DNA of 64,000 nucleotides from positions 15,622,900 to 15,686,899 of the forward strand of contig NC_066586.1 in assembly GCF_905475345.1 (NCBI RefSeq), read 5' to 3'. Source of the stretch: Vespula vulgaris (Eukaryota; Arthropoda; Insecta; Hymenoptera; Vespidae). This document shows, in pieces, positions 61,881-64,000 of this stretch. Position numbers and translations under genes: made by a program. Within the stretch, counting starts at the first letter, position 1. Each line of letters begins with the position of its first letter. The notes beneath the pieces were generated by a model that saw only the letters and a list, made by a program, of their open reading frames with translations, had not been told where the DNA came from and made no database searches.

Positions 61881-64000
61881 GCAATGACTCCATCGAGCTA
61901 ATATTAGTCGGGTATTCTTAAGAGAAGAGATGAATCAATAGAAACTGTTTGCAGAAGAGAGAGAGAGAGAAAGAGAGATAGAAAAAAAAGAATAGAAAAG
62001 AAATAGACGAAGAAGAAGAAGCGACGTTTGTCTAGAGGCATAGGAGAGTCTTGCGCAAATAGTCTCTCTCTGTCTTTTTCTCTTTTTCTCTTTCTCGAAC
62101 AGTTTTACGACTGTGTTAAAGACACACCGAATAGACTTCACTTTTATTCGTTTCCAGTTGAAAGATTTTAAGTATTAGAATCGTTTCGAGCTTCTTTGAT
62201 AAATCGGAAGACTACTTTCGCGATTGGAAGTAAATGTCGGACGACATTGCTCGTGCAATGACGTCATGAACGCACGTATAGCAATTGCGCAGGCACGAAT
62301 AAGAGTCACTATAAGGTAACCACGATCCTTCTTACATTATAATACGTAGATAGACGTGCATGTGTGTGAACATATGCGTACCATTATATTGCGTACATAG
62401 ACACAGATAAATGTATGTACTATGTATATACTATACATATACATATGCTTTGGTTAGATCTATGTACAATAATATACACATAAATATTCGTACATATAGT
62501 AATACGCGAGATTTCAAAGAGATATCATAGTGCCTACGTTTCAAACCTAACAGAGAGGATTCATTTACCTATTGAATTAGTATACTTGATCGATGAGTCG
62601 ATCTCGACGATGACGTTAATGCAAGAAAATGTTATATTACACATAATGAACACCATAATGAATCTATTTAATTATTCGTTAACACAGGTCGAAACTGGAT
62701 TATATATTATTTAATTAACAATTATAAGAATCATAAATTTTAAGTTATAATGATAGATTATTATTTTCGAGAACGAAACATTTTCTGACAACAAACATTA
62801 ATATCGAACAATAACAATAACAACGTCATTGTTTTTTTTTTTTATATTTTCTTCTTTTTTCTTTCTTCCATTCTGATTATTTAATGGATCGGTGTCATGG
62901 ACAGAAAAGCGAACGTGAAATTCCCAGAGAGATGAGAAACGAGATTTTCTTAGCGTTACTCGTCAAGCTCCGTCCATATAAGGGCTAACCAAGCGCGTTC
63001 CATCCAACTGGAATTCGATCGTGGACTGACCTTCCACAAGTGTTCTCTCGTGATGCGTGAGAGTATCCGATCTCGATCCAGGTGTTTGGGTGCCGAATAA
63101 ATTAGTTTTGGGTTACATCCTTCCTGACTCGTGTACAGGTCCTTTACAAAATAAACGTCTGATTAATTTACGTATTGATCGATAAAACGGAGCGGCCGAA
63201 CGTCCGAGTAAATATATATTATGTAAATTTAAAGGTGTTAGACAAAATGACGGTAACGATTACGTCCACATTATTTTTTTTTTTTTTTTCAAGTTCGATA
63301 GATATATCTTATTCAAGGAAAAATAAATTATAAGATAATTGTGCTCGTTACATCTTATCAGAATTTAATGTTACAAGGAGATCGTTAAATCGATGTTATT
63401 TTATTTACGTTATATTCCAACGTAAGGGAATATAAAGGATTGAATTAAAATGACGTAGAGAAAATCTTTTCTTTATTCGATCAATAATACGTACGTACGT
63501 ATATCGATTAGATGATAAAAATAAATAAAAAAAAAGAGAAAAGTAAAAAAAGAAAATGATTTACATAGAGTAAATATAGTTTTTTATCGCGCGTAAATGG
63601 TCAGTATGGTAGTCAAACCGCTTTCATTGAAGTCGAGATAATCACGTGAATTTCTCGAATTTTCATGTACGGTATCCAAGATTCATTAGATCTATCGTAA
63701 TTGACAGAGTTATTTAAGTTTCCTTCATATAGAAAGAATTTTCTTTAGATTTCTCGGCTCATGAAGTGTTTGACGTAATCGATAATACCAAATAACTGGC
63801 GGAAATGATTAAATTTTTTTTGCTCCCTTATTTTTTCTTTTTTTTGGCTTTTATTTTTTCTCTCTCTTTTTTTTTTTAAATCCCGTACGTGCTTGCGGTT
63901 AAGCATCAAATTTCGATTTCGAACAATTTGGATTCGGTTGTCATTTCCTGACACGGATTTGCTCTTCTTAGTCAGCGATTACATGCTCGCCTAAGCTGAC

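Larger units (their letters stand above)
60020..64000. other. Right-end AT-rich region without a recognised gene
   Basis: Contains GA repeats (60930-60972), a degenerate tandem array (61385-61880), an AT run (61597-61641) and A/T-rich sequence. A more complex stretch at about 62930-63120 shows no sustained frame or clear splice sites. It may belong to an intron of a longer transcript of the 58-kb gene. Confidence 0.45.

Noticed and set aside
1..64000. tRNA genes
   Set aside because: Looked for the B-box (GGTTCGANTCC) and cloverleaf context by eye; no convincing case. A tRNAscan run would be decisive.
1..64000. CRISPR arrays or bacterial defence systems
   Set aside because: The regular repeats are microsatellites or decayed arrays with low-complexity spacers; the window is eukaryotic, with spliced genes.

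Overview
The window looks like a stretch of insect nuclear genome, most likely from a hymenopteran (wasp, bee or ant type). It is AT-rich but keeps many CpGs, is crowded with simple repeats (GA/TC, CA, AT, AAAT, ACAT), and carries intron-split genes with short GT-AG introns. The organism call is inference. No prokaryotic, plasmid, phage or CRISPR feature was seen.

Five conserved protein-coding genes can be built exon by exon, all with frames that close. They lie in 27.5-53.1 kb: RpS9 (minus, 27488-29212), SLC25A38 mitochondrial glycine carrier (plus, 31064-33332), a LUC7L3-type U1 snRNP splicing factor (minus, 35854-37479), an RNF207-type RING/B-box protein (plus, about 42.65-47351) and mitochondrial poly(A) polymerase MTPAP (minus, 50622-53119). 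Orientation alternates: RpS9/SLC25A38 are divergent, SLC25A38/LUC7L3 convergent, LUC7L3/RNF207 divergent, RNF207/MTPAP convergent. The genes serve translation, mitochondrial transport, splicing, membrane/cardiac-type RING function and mitochondrial RNA tailing; they look like neighbours by chance, not one pathway.

The first 27 kb holds no gene I can support. It is AT-rich sequence with dozens of microsatellites, a few CpG-richer patches (about 4.95-5.23, 10.85-11.35, 15.5-16.3, 17.4-18.3 and 23.05-23.4 kb) that could be promoters or untranslated exons, a compositionally distinct high-complexity island at 11.76-13.45 kb, and decayed transposon ends with the motif ACAGGGTGTCC or close to it.

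The right end (53.2-64 kb) has a CpG-richer promoter-like region (53.8-55.56 kb), then a clear small coding exon with a Kozak start (58666-58703). This joins in phase to an open exon ending in a stop at 60019 and would give an 84-residue protein with a secretory-looking N terminus that I do not recognise.

The most unusual structure in the window is a set of degenerate long-unit tandem arrays (1-720, 39.14-39.70 and 61.38-61.88 kb). In each, a conserved core of about 50-100 nt is repeated 4-5 times, with A/G-, T- or AT-rich low-complexity spacers of variable length.
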